DNA from: Cesiribacteraceae bacterium YIM B00369
Lineage (GTDB): Bacteria > Bacteroidota > Bacteroidia > Cytophagales > Cyclobacteriaceae
NCBI GenBank assembly: GCA_017948555.1
Contig: JAFMYY010000018.1
Span: 1-64,000, forward strand
Reading direction: 5' to 3'
DNA: 64,000 nt
The notes beneath the pieces are model-generated. The model worked only from the letters and a program-made list of their open reading frames with translations, ran no database searches and had not been told where the DNA came from. The position numbers and the translations under genes were made by a program. This document shows positions 35,760 through 43,906 of the stretch, piece after piece; position 1 is the stretch's first letter; each line of letters begins with the position of its first letter.

Positions 35760-36944
35760 ATGGGATGTAAAACATGCAGTACCGGCAGTGGGGAAAAAGT
35801 GGCCGGTTGCCGCAGCAATGGCGGATGCCAGAGTGGTGGATGCAATAAAATGAACGTTTTTGACTGGCTGTCGAATATGGACCTGCCGGTTGTGGATAAA
35901 TTTGATATAGTAGAGGTCCGTTTTAAGGGAGGGCGTAAGGAATTTTTCAGGAATATTAATATGCTGGACCTTACCACCGGCGATGCCGTGGTGGTAGACG
36001 TTCCTAATGGCCACCACCTGGGACATGTATCCCTGCAGGGGGAGCTGGTGAGACTGCAAATGCAAAAGAGAAAGATCAAGAATGATGATGAGATCCGCAG
36101 CGTTTACAGGATAGCCACCGCAAAAGACCTTGAAAAATTTGAAGAACAGCAAAACAAAGAAGTAACGGTTCTTTACCGCTCCCGCGAAATTATTCGTGAG
36201 CTGAAGCTGGAAATGAAGCTCAGCGACATTGAGTACCAGGCAGATGGTACAAAGGCAACCTTTTTCTATTCCGCAGATGACAGGGTGGACTTCAGGCAAC
36301 TGATTAAAATCCTTGCCAGCGAATTTAAATTAAGGGTTGAAATGCGCCAGATAAGTCTGAGGCAGGAAGCAGGCCGTTTAGGAGGCATAGGATCGTGCGG
36401 CAGGGAATTGTGCTGCTCAACATGGCTCACCGACTTTAAAAGTGTAAGCACCACTGCGGCCAGGTACCAGAACCTTTCGCTGAACCCCAGCAAGCTGAGC
36501 GGCCAGTGCGGGCGCCTTAAATGCTGCCTTAATTATGAGCTGGAGACGTATATGGATGCCCTGGAAGATATTCCATCGGTAAACCAGCCTCTCCGCACTG
36601 CAAAAGGAGAAGCAGTGCTACAGAAAACCGACATCTTCCGCAAAACGATGTGGTTTGGCTTTGCTCATGAAGACCAGTGGCATCCGGTTCCGGCCAAAAG
36701 GGTTCAGGAAATACTGGAAATGAATGCAAATAATATTGTACCTGCCAACCTCCTTGAAAATGCTCTGCCTGAACCGGACGAGCAATCTAAAAGCCTGAAC
36801 CACGATCTTGAAAAGCTTGATAAGCGATTTGAGAAAAAATCCAGAAGTAAGAAGAGAAAGAAAAGAAAACCCTCTTCGCAAAAACAAGGACAACCAGAAC
36901 AAAAGGATGTGAAGTTTAACGGAAGGAAAAAGAATGATAATTAG
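35760..36944 (+). CDS. PSP1-domain protein, RicT/YaaT-like
   Basis: A 394-residue protein of the PSP1 family. The core (residues 45-260) carries the family cysteine pairs GSCGRELCCSTWL (Cys213, 218, 219) and GQCGRLKCCLNYE (Cys250, 255, 256). In B. subtilis RicT such cysteines hold iron-sulfur clusters. An N-terminal extra has five more cysteines (3, 6, 17, 23, 28). The C-terminal 60 residues are lysine/arginine-rich and disordered. RicT with RicA/RicF tunes RNase Y there; those partners are not in the window. The stop overlaps gldH by 11 bases. Confidence 0.88.
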   Translation: MGCKTCSTGSGEKVAGCRSNGGCQSGGCNKMNVFDWLSNMDLPVVDKFDIVEVRFKGGRKEFFRNINMLDLTTGDAVVVDVPNGHHLGHVSLQGELVRLQMQKRKIKNDDEIRSVYRIATAKDLEKFEEQQNKEVTVLYRSREIIRELKLEMKLSDIEYQADGTKATFFYSADDRVDFRQLIKILASEFKLRVEMRQISLRQEAGRLGGIGSCGRELCCSTWLTDFKSVSTTAARYQNLSLNPSKLSGQCGRLKCCLNYELETYMDALEDIPSVNQPLRTAKGEAVLQKTDIFRKTMWFGFAHEDQWHPVPAKRVQEILEMNANNIVPANLLENALPEPDEQSKSLNHDLEKLDKRFEKKSRSKKRKKRKPSSQKQGQPEQKDVKFNGRKKNDN

Positions 36945-37446
36945 TGCCAGAAAGCTGTTATTTACCATCTTGATAGGAACCGGACTTATTGCCTGCGACG
37001 AAAACAGGGTTTTCGAACAAAACAAAGATATCCCCAATCATGCCTGGCATAAGGATTCCACTTTGTTTTTTCAGGTGGATATACAAAATCCCACTATTCC
37101 GTATAATGTGTATTATAATATCCGGAATGCGGTTTCCTATCCTGCCAGAAACCTGTACCTGAGAATTGAGATACAGGATACGGCCGGGCATGTACTTACC
37201 AGCGACCTTAATAATATAGAGCTTTTCGACCCTAAAACGGGGAAGCCCTATGGCGATGGCTTAGGAGATATTTTCGATCACAGGATAAAAGTACTGGACC
37301 GTTTTATTTTTCCTGACACCGGCTTGTACCAGGTAGAAGTTCAGCACCGGATGCGGGACAAGATTATGGTAGACAACCACCTTCCTGACGTGATGTCTGT
37401 AGGCATAAGGGTGGAAAAGGCCGGCGAAGTACCAGCTGAACAGTAA
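36934..37446 (+). CDS. gldH: Gliding motility lipoprotein GldH
   Basis: A 170-residue lipoprotein with a lipobox GLIAC (Cys21 becomes the lipidated residue) and the GldH pattern: PNHAWHKDSTLFFQVDI, YNVYYNIRNAVSYPARNLY, DHRIKVLDRFIFPDTGLYQV and HLPDVMSVGIRVEK. GldH is one of the periplasmic lipoproteins tied to Bacteroidota gliding and type IX secretion. Its start lies inside the RicT-like gene, giving likely coupled translation; no other gld gene is nearby. Confidence 0.88.
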   Translation: MIISARKLLFTILIGTGLIACDENRVFEQNKDIPNHAWHKDSTLFFQVDIQNPTIPYNVYYNIRNAVSYPARNLYLRIEIQDTAGHVLTSDLNNIELFDPKTGKPYGDGLGDIFDHRIKVLDRFIFPDTGLYQVEVQHRMRDKIMVDNHLPDVMSVGIRVEKAGEVPAEQ

Positions 37447-37475
37447 GAGAGCACCAAATCCTTCAAATAAATTAT

Positions 37476-37508
37476 AAAGCAGCGCTCCCGGGGACCGCTG
37501 CTTTTTTT
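37476..37508. terminator. Terminator after gldH
   Basis: AAAGCAGCG (37476-37484) pairs with CGCTGCTTT (37496-37504) and a T-run follows. The convergent gene ends at 37507, so its stop codon lies in the T-run. Confidence 0.85.
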
Positions 37509-38343
37509 ATCTCCGGTTTACATAAATAAGCCTGCCCTGTTCATTGGTTATAAGAAGATTTGAATTATTGAGGTAAACGACGGCTTCAGTCTGGGCCCTG
37601 CCTGCGAGGCTGATACACTTATATGGGTTATTAAAAAACACATCTCCACCCTCCGTATTAAACAAATATAAGCGTCCGTATGAAAGAAGGGCCAGCTGCC
37701 GGCCATCGGGACGGAGAGCTGCTCCTGTAACCAGCCCCTTAAGCTTAATTTGTTCCTCCAGTCTGAGCTCATAATTCCCGGAGCTATCAGGCAGGCTGTA
37801 GTGTCTTACAATTTTATCGCCATACGATTTACTGAACAAATGCAGTCGCCCCTGGTGCCAGATAAATGCCTCACAGTCAAAATTACGCTCCTTCCTGTCC
37901 GCGGGAGGAAACTCAGTTTGTTCAGGATATGAAAACAGAATAGTATCGGCCAGGAGGCTGCCGGGGCTGAGGCGGAAGATGCGGAGGTTCCTGCGGTTAT
38001 GAAAGTTATTCCCAAAATCACCAATATAAATATTCCCCTCAGGATCTTTAGCCAGACTTTCCCAGTCCTGGTTCGGCAAAGCCAGCTGCATGGTATCCAG
38101 CACCTCTCCATTGGCCCCTATTCTGTAAAGGTGAGAAGGGTTACCTCCATCAGACATAGTCCGGAAAGTACCTTCTGACGCTAAAATAAGCCCCGAGCTT
38201 TCTCTCAACTCACGGGGCATACGCGCATAAGCATCAACCTTATATTCCCTCCTGTTTTTCCGGAAACCATTACCCGCCGGCTCTGTACCACAGTTACATA
38301 TTAAAGTGTAGCCAAAGAGCAGAAGACCAATAAGCTTTTCCAT
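37507..38343 (-). CDS. Putative lipoprotein with beta-propeller-like repeats
   Basis: A 278-residue protein. The N-terminus has a hydrophobic stretch with Cys16 and Cys18; CNCGTEP could be a lipobox, though Asn before Cys is unusual. Then come short strand-like blocks: SGLILASEGTFRTMSDGG, NIYIGDFGNNFHNRRNLRIF, FDCEAFIWHQGRLHLFSKSY, LALLSYGRLYLFNTEG and NNSNLLITNEQGRLIYVN. These look like the blades of a beta-propeller. Its function is unknown. An upstream spacer rich in TGAGA micro-repeats follows the helicase gene on the same strand. Confidence 0.6.
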   Translation of the reverse strand: MEKLIGLLLFGYTLICNCGTEPAGNGFRKNRREYKVDAYARMPRELRESSGLILASEGTFRTMSDGGNPSHLYRIGANGEVLDTMQLALPNQDWESLAKDPEGNIYIGDFGNNFHNRRNLRIFRLSPGSLLADTILFSYPEQTEFPPADRKERNFDCEAFIWHQGRLHLFSKSYGDKIVRHYSLPDSSGNYELRLEEQIKLKGLVTGAALRPDGRQLALLSYGRLYLFNTEGGDVFFNNPYKCISLAGRAQTEAVVYLNNSNLLITNEQGRLIYVNRR

Positions 38344-38349
38344 TTAACT

Positions 38350-38400
38350 TTGGATTTGAGATTTGAGACGTGAGATGTGAGACATGAGATACTGGACTCT
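38350..38400. repeat. TGAGA micro-repeat spacer
   Basis: Units of GATTTGAGA, GACGTGAGA, GATGTGAGA and GACATGAGA run in sequence here. The set resembles the spacers at 15.9, 17.0, 17.8 and 52.9 kb. It lies just upstream of the putative lipoprotein gene (start 38343, minus strand). Confidence 0.6.
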
Positions 38401-38524
38401 TGACTATGGACAATAAATAATGAATACCGGATTTTGATATTCGATTGAAGAAAAGAAGTGAATTATCTGCCCTGCCCCCTATTTTTAATTCTATCATTCA
38501 CTCATTCTATCAATCATCCATTAC

Positions 38525-41500
38525 TCACAGGTGATGAACAAACCGGTTCAGCTTTTCTTTTAGTTTTACAGGATCGTGCCAGTACTCACGGCTGAAAACA
38601 AAAAGACTTCTCCACTTCTTTTCTTCGAGTTCCTGCTTCCTGTATACATGCACTTCCTTAACAGAACGCATGCTGAAATAGCGGGCATCGTCAGTAAAGA
38701 TAAGTCCACTGTTTTGCCCCTCCTTAAATACCGTTAAATCGGCAAAAGGTTGCCGCTCTTCCAGGGAGTATTCAGATCCGGATGTAAAATTCTTTAGCCT
38801 CTCTTTGAGATAAGCGGTAAACCTGTGCTGCTTCGGCTGGTAAGGCTGCGGCTGATATTTACCTTCAGATACATCAAGGGCATACTGCAGATAGGCTTTG
38901 AACAGGCGCGGACCCTCATTTTTGCTTTCATCGGTTGTAAGCTGCCAGGGCATTATACTGCTCACCACATAAATCTGATCCCTCGCCCTTGTAATGGCCA
39001 CGTTCAGTCTGTTTTCACCCTGCATAGCATTCAGGCTGCCAAACTGCATGCTCATGTTTCCTTTTTTATCAGGAGCATAGCCAATCGAGAAAATAATAAT
39101 ATCCCGCTCATCGCCCTGCACATTTTCAATATTTTTCACAAAAAGATTGTCAGGGAGCATTATGCTCTCTTTTCCTGCGCGTTCATCCAGCATATCCTGA
39201 ATGAGCCCCTGCTGTTTTGCATTGAATGTAACCACCCCGACAGACCTGGCTTCATACCAGGGCAGGTTCCCCTTGCCCGACTGCAGCTCCTTTTCCTTTT
39301 CTTCCTTACAAATTTCAAACACCAGTTCCACTACCTTTTCAGCCTCCAGGGGATTTGCCTGATCTTCCCAAATGCCCTCCACCTTCCGGTACCTGATAGC
39401 AGGTGTGCTGCGGTTCGTTACCTCAAGCTCCGGAATTACCTGCAGGCGGCCTCCGTAAAATTGTCTGTTGGAAAAGTCAATCAGCTCAGGGGCCCGGCTC
39501 CGGTAATGCCCTTTCAGCTCTATCTGCATCAGGTGCCGTCCGGCAAGGCTCAGCAATGAATCGACCTCCATTTCGGCCAGTTCCTCATCAGCCTCATCCT
39601 GCTCCCAGCGCACCTGGTACAAATCGTTTGGCTGCAGCTGTTTGCTGTCGCCGGTTACCACGATTTGTTTTCCCCTGTACATGGCAGGGATTCCTTTTTC
39701 CACAAAGCACTGAGAAGCTTCATCGAATATAACCAGGTCGAAAATTTCTTCCATCGGGAAGATAGCTGAAACAGCTTCAGGTGAAGCCATCCAGCAGGGT
39801 ACGAGCTGAAAAAGCTCATCTGAAAAAGCGGACACCATTTTCCGGATAGGCCATATCTTACGCTTTTTTTCCACCTGGTGCCGCAGGTCGCGGTAAGTAA
39901 CAAGGTTGTTTAACCTGTTGTACTCCAGCTGCTGATAAGTTTGTTCCCTCACCTTCATCAGCAACATCTCCTGGCTTATAGCAGCCTTTTCTTCCACACA
40001 GCTGCGCAGCTCCTCCTCCAGCTGCTGAAGGCTCATAGTGGTTACAGCCCTCAGAACAGGATATTTTGCTTCGATATGATTGATCCAGGCAAGCTTTAAA
40101 CTGTTCAGAAATAATTTAACCACCTCCTCTTCCCCGGAAAACCCTGTTACTGATATCAGCTTCTGAAGCAGGTCAAATTCTTCTTTGCTCAGCTTTTCCT
40201 TCATGCGGTCGAACTCCGAAATACTGTCAAAATCATCTTCCAGAGTATCTGTTAACTGTCGTGCATAACTCTCCACCTGTAAAAGCTGCTCCACCTGACC
40301 GGTGGTGAGGTAGCCATACCAGCGTTCTTTTGCCTTCGGTATTTCAGAAACTATTTCAAAAAACTGTTCTAACTTCTCCTTCAGCTGCTGGTATGTCAGC
40401 TTCTTTACATTATAATAATGGCTCAGGCCACGGATCTGGTAAAATATTTCCAGTGCAGCCAGTGCTTTCTTCTGGAGCAGGAACCATTGCTGAAAATCAG
40501 GTTTTGCGTAAGTTTCCGGAACATCCAAAAGCCACTCATTTTCTTTCAGGCGGGTAAGATTATGCTCCAGGTTCAGGCGGCTGTCTACTTTTTGTTCCAG
40601 CAGTTCCATATCCCGGGTGGTATCCTTCAGCTTATTCTTAACCATTACCCGGCGCACACTGCTGTCTTCCTTTGAGAAGTAACGCCACGAAATCCATTTT
40701 ACAGCATTTCGTTTTGCTTCCATTCTGTTTTGCAGTATTTCCTGAAAAACCCCGAGGTTTTCAGCCTTCAGGCTCAGTTCCGGCCCCTCCCCTTCATAGC
40801 ACTGCAGGAGGCTCCTTTCCATTTCCAGCAGCCAGTGAGGATCCGCAGCTCCCGGCTTAAAGCCTGTCATATGCTGAAAGAAGCGGTAAACTTCCGGCTC
40901 TTTTACAAGATCAAGCATTTCTTCTATGCTTTCCTTTCTGGACAAGAGGTATTCAGCCGATTCAAACGTTAAGTTGTTTTGCAGCAAATCATTCAGCTTC
41001 TGGCTGAGTCTTTCCTGGAAAGGATATATTTCCCCGATAACATCTGCTATTTTCTGCTGATCGGCCACCCCGAATCCGGCAAAAGAAAGCCGGTCCTGCC
41101 ATGGATAATTCGGGAGCTGGATACGCGAAGCCAGGCGCAGGTAACTGCGCAGCTTCCGGAGGAAAGGCTCAATATCTGTGAGCGGATAAAACTTATACTC
41201 CTGCCTTAAATCTACTGCAGGCCCTTTTCTTTCGGAGTCCAGGTAGAGGTCTTTTACAGATATACCACATTCAGAATCATCAAACAAGGCATGCTTAAAT
41301 TCTCTCAGCTCTTCTTTAATCTGCTCTATGCGCCGGCTTGCCTGCAGGAACCTTCGTTCCGGCTGAATGGTATCCAGTCCGCTGTTACTGGTTTTATACT
41401 CAGGCACGCGGTCAATCTGCCGGGCAATCTGCTCATAAATTTTCTTCCTGTCCCACTTAAAATCGTGTACCAGGGCTACAAAATCTACAATCATCTTCTG

Positions 41501-42610
41501 GTCCAGCCGCTTATGAACCACATCCAGTGCAGCTTTTTTTTGCGACACCAGCAGTACCCTCTTGCCTTTTGCCATGGCATCGGCCATAACATTGGCAATT
41601 AACTGCGATTTTCCTGTACCCGGAGGCCCCTGCACCACAAGGGAACGCCCTGCCTTTATAGCCCTTATAGCAGCCTCCTGGCTGTAATCCATGGGGAAAG
41701 GTGCAAAAATGGTTTCTTCCCTTATCCTGCTAAGCTCTTCATGCAGGCCTGCAGCATCTGTTGCCGGTGCCGGAAGTTCCAGACTGGAATCACGCCTTTG
41801 AAAGCGGCTGATGAACAGGTCTTCCATGCTCTTCAGCTTATCTTCGCTCAGCAGGTAATTATAGTCAGGTACAATAAAAGAACCTGCCTGAGGAAATATG
41901 CCTATCACTGCTTCAGGATATAGCTTCAGCTCTCCTTCTTTTGTTTGCTCCTTCAGCTCCGCTGCAGTATAATTCTGAAAAGAGATCAGCTGGTCAATAA
42001 ATATTTCCTGGTTGAAGTTTATTTCCAGTGGCTCCTCCCTGAAAAGCTTGTACAGCTTGGTTCTGAATATCCGGCTGTCGGCCTCCCATTCATTAAAGGA
42101 TTTATCGTACAGCTTTTCGGGTAGTTTTACATCATTAAAATAGGCATAGGCCAGTAAAAAACTTTTATTGAGGGTAATATTTACATCCTGCCGGAGCACC
42201 AGCTTCCAGTGCTTGCCATCTTCCATTATGTCCACAGGAAAAAACAGTAACGGACAGCGTATGAGCGTACCATCAGACAATTTACCCCGAATGAACGGCC
42301 AGCCCACATAAAGATCCTGCGAGCCTCTTTCATCGTAAATGAAGCGGCTGATACGCTGCAGCTTCCGCAGTTTTTTGCTTACTATATTAGCAGCACTATC
42401 GCGGCTGTCGGCCAGAGGCGCTATTTTTATTTCGGGCTTACGGGCAATAAGCTGCTCAATAATCTGAAAAGACGTTTGCTTATCCTGTACAAAACTGAGC
42501 TCGTTCATATCCAGAAACTGCTCTGCAATAAGTCTCCGCAAGAGAATAGAGCGGTTGTTTCCTGTTAAGTTCGTCAGCCTCTTAAGGTATAACTTCAGCA
42601 GTTGTTGCAT
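38525..42610 (-). CDS. Large UPF1-like SF1 helicase with a decayed nuclease-like C-terminus
   Basis: A 1361-residue protein. An N-terminal part (1-300) resembles the DUF4011-like region of large SF1 helicases. Walker A GPPGTGKSQ is at 328-336; DEAS at 963-966 in LVIFDEASQCF; GDSKQLQP at 987-994; VQGDERD at 1164-1170 and NVAITRAR at 1203-1210. Residues 370-940 are a long, coiled-coil-rich insertion between the two halves of the helicase. Residues 1281-1355 line up with the Vsr/MTES_1575-type endonuclease tail, but the acidic residue before the Asp-Gly pair is replaced (GLIFTDDARYFS). Probably a nucleic-acid translocase in repair or defence; exact role unknown. Confidence 0.8.
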   Translation of the reverse strand: MQQLLKLYLKRLTNLTGNNRSILLRRLIAEQFLDMNELSFVQDKQTSFQIIEQLIARKPEIKIAPLADSRDSAANIVSKKLRKLQRISRFIYDERGSQDLYVGWPFIRGKLSDGTLIRCPLLFFPVDIMEDGKHWKLVLRQDVNITLNKSFLLAYAYFNDVKLPEKLYDKSFNEWEADSRIFRTKLYKLFREEPLEINFNQEIFIDQLISFQNYTAAELKEQTKEGELKLYPEAVIGIFPQAGSFIVPDYNYLLSEDKLKSMEDLFISRFQRRDSSLELPAPATDAAGLHEELSRIREETIFAPFPMDYSQEAAIRAIKAGRSLVVQGPPGTGKSQLIANVMADAMAKGKRVLLVSQKKAALDVVHKRLDQKMIVDFVALVHDFKWDRKKIYEQIARQIDRVPEYKTSNSGLDTIQPERRFLQASRRIEQIKEELREFKHALFDDSECGISVKDLYLDSERKGPAVDLRQEYKFYPLTDIEPFLRKLRSYLRLASRIQLPNYPWQDRLSFAGFGVADQQKIADVIGEIYPFQERLSQKLNDLLQNNLTFESAEYLLSRKESIEEMLDLVKEPEVYRFFQHMTGFKPGAADPHWLLEMERSLLQCYEGEGPELSLKAENLGVFQEILQNRMEAKRNAVKWISWRYFSKEDSSVRRVMVKNKLKDTTRDMELLEQKVDSRLNLEHNLTRLKENEWLLDVPETYAKPDFQQWFLLQKKALAALEIFYQIRGLSHYYNVKKLTYQQLKEKLEQFFEIVSEIPKAKERWYGYLTTGQVEQLLQVESYARQLTDTLEDDFDSISEFDRMKEKLSKEEFDLLQKLISVTGFSGEEEVVKLFLNSLKLAWINHIEAKYPVLRAVTTMSLQQLEEELRSCVEEKAAISQEMLLMKVREQTYQQLEYNRLNNLVTYRDLRHQVEKKRKIWPIRKMVSAFSDELFQLVPCWMASPEAVSAIFPMEEIFDLVIFDEASQCFVEKGIPAMYRGKQIVVTGDSKQLQPNDLYQVRWEQDEADEELAEMEVDSLLSLAGRHLMQIELKGHYRSRAPELIDFSNRQFYGGRLQVIPELEVTNRSTPAIRYRKVEGIWEDQANPLEAEKVVELVFEICKEEKEKELQSGKGNLPWYEARSVGVVTFNAKQQGLIQDMLDERAGKESIMLPDNLFVKNIENVQGDERDIIIFSIGYAPDKKGNMSMQFGSLNAMQGENRLNVAITRARDQIYVVSSIMPWQLTTDESKNEGPRLFKAYLQYALDVSEGKYQPQPYQPKQHRFTAYLKERLKNFTSGSEYSLEERQPFADLTVFKEGQNSGLIFTDDARYFSMRSVKEVHVYRKQELEEKKWRSLFVFSREYWHDPVKLKEKLNRFVHHL

Positions 42611-42731
42611 ATTTATAAATAAACTTCCTGTCTCTTTGTCGCGCTTCCTTTCTGTTGCAAGCTGCTTCGGAGGGGTAAATGTAAACGGCTATGTCCGGTA
42701 ATGGACGTAAAAAACCGGAATTTGTTCCGGA

Positions 42732-43700
42732 TTAATCAAACCGTATGTAAGGTGCTACTTTATTTACAAATTTAGAATTGAATGTATGTATATTCAACAA
42801 TTCGTTAAAAGATGTGAAGTTTCCATGCTGCGTTCTATAACTATGAATCAGCCGCGCCTGTGCGGGACTGATATAAGGGTGCGCAGCAAGTTCCTCAACG
42901 GAAGCAGTATTTATTGCAATTGGTTCAGGCTGAAAATCCGGATCTAAATGAAGCACATTTACCAGCTCTTTTACTAAACTGCTGTCGAGGCCATACACCT
43001 CATACAACTGGTCCAGGTGAACAAACCCACCCAGCTTATTCCGGAACTTTACTATCCTGGAAGAAAGCACAGGACCAATGCCTTTTAACTGCTGCAGTTC
43101 CAGACTGTCTGCCCTGTTTATATTTATTGGGAGCCTGCTTACCGGAACCCTCTCCCCTTCATCTTTCGGGCTGTTGATTCTCCGGCTCCCTTCTTCCGGA
43201 GGCAATTTTTCCCGACCGGCAGCCAGCACTGCAGGAATATTAATATAAGGCTCCAGCTGTGCATACAGACTTTCCTCAAATCCATAAATTTTCAGCAAAT
43301 CTTCCTTTTTTCTGAATACGCCTCCTTTTTGCCGGTATCTGGAAATTCTTTCAGCAAGCCATCCGGGAACGCCTAAGAGCTGCAGGCTGTCTGCAGATAA
43401 ATGGTTAGGATTAAAAGAAAAGTAAACAGCCTCTTTCCGCTCCACCACTTTAGCAGGCAGCCCTTTCTCCCGCCCCGTTTCCTTTTCCACACCTTCACGG
43501 GCCTCAATTAACCTCACCAAACTATCCAGTTTCGCCTTATCCTCTGCATAACTACTGTAAGTGTCAGAAGGGAGTGCATTATATATTATATAACCGGCAG
43601 CCATAAGCGCTATACCTGCCGCCATAACTAAAAAACCTTTTGCTTCCGCATAGGAAAAACTAAAAAAGGAGCGGATGAAGCGGATAAGGCGTTTAATCAT
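42732..43700 (-). CDS. Helix-hairpin-helix (ComEA-like) membrane-anchored protein
   Basis: A 322-residue protein. One membrane segment (residues 20-42) is followed by a long linker, then repeated helix-hairpin-helix units: FSFNPNHLSADSLQLLGVPG, FRKKEDLLKIYGF, LELQQLKGIGPVLSSRIVKF with the conserved Gly-Ile-Gly, and FVHLDQLYEVYGL and ASVEELAAHPYISPAQARLI. HhH domains bind DNA without sequence preference. ComEA binds incoming DNA in competence; this one is larger, and a competence role is not shown. It is in the same direction as the helicase but 121 bases upstream of it. Confidence 0.8.
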   Translation of the reverse strand: MIKRLIRFIRSFFSFSYAEAKGFLVMAAGIALMAAGYIIYNALPSDTYSSYAEDKAKLDSLVRLIEAREGVEKETGREKGLPAKVVERKEAVYFSFNPNHLSADSLQLLGVPGWLAERISRYRQKGGVFRKKEDLLKIYGFEESLYAQLEPYINIPAVLAAGREKLPPEEGSRRINSPKDEGERVPVSRLPININRADSLELQQLKGIGPVLSSRIVKFRNKLGGFVHLDQLYEVYGLDSSLVKELVNVLHLDPDFQPEPIAINTASVEELAAHPYISPAQARLIHSYRTQHGNFTSFNELLNIHTFNSKFVNKVAPYIRFD

Positions 43701-43777
43701 ACCTTAGAAACACCTTCTGTTTTATATTGTTACATAAAAAGGAGGCGCGTTTAAGAAGCTCCAAAGCGCATGCTCAG

Positions 43778-43906
43778 CTAAACATTCTGTTTTTCCGGAT
43801 CATCCTCCTTTGGAGGGGTGCGAAGCACTTTTATAAAAAAGTAAGCTGTAATAATGGTTACGGTTACCTGAACCAGTACCATTGTTATTATTGCTGATGT
43901 AGTCAT
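43778..43906 (-). CDS. metS: MetS-like NSS transporter small subunit
   Basis: A 42-residue protein (start MTTSAIITMVLVQVTVTIIT, end EKQNV). It has one hydrophobic segment (residues 5-25) and a short charged tail with KEDDPEK. Its ATG overlaps the TGA of the NSS transporter gene (ATGA), so translation is coupled. This matches the MetS family, the small subunit of the MetPS methionine/alanine importer known from Corynebacterium. The match rests on size, topology and position; the function in this organism is inferred. Confidence 0.75.
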   Translation of the reverse strand: MTTSAIITMVLVQVTVTIITAYFFIKVLRTPPKEDDPEKQNV

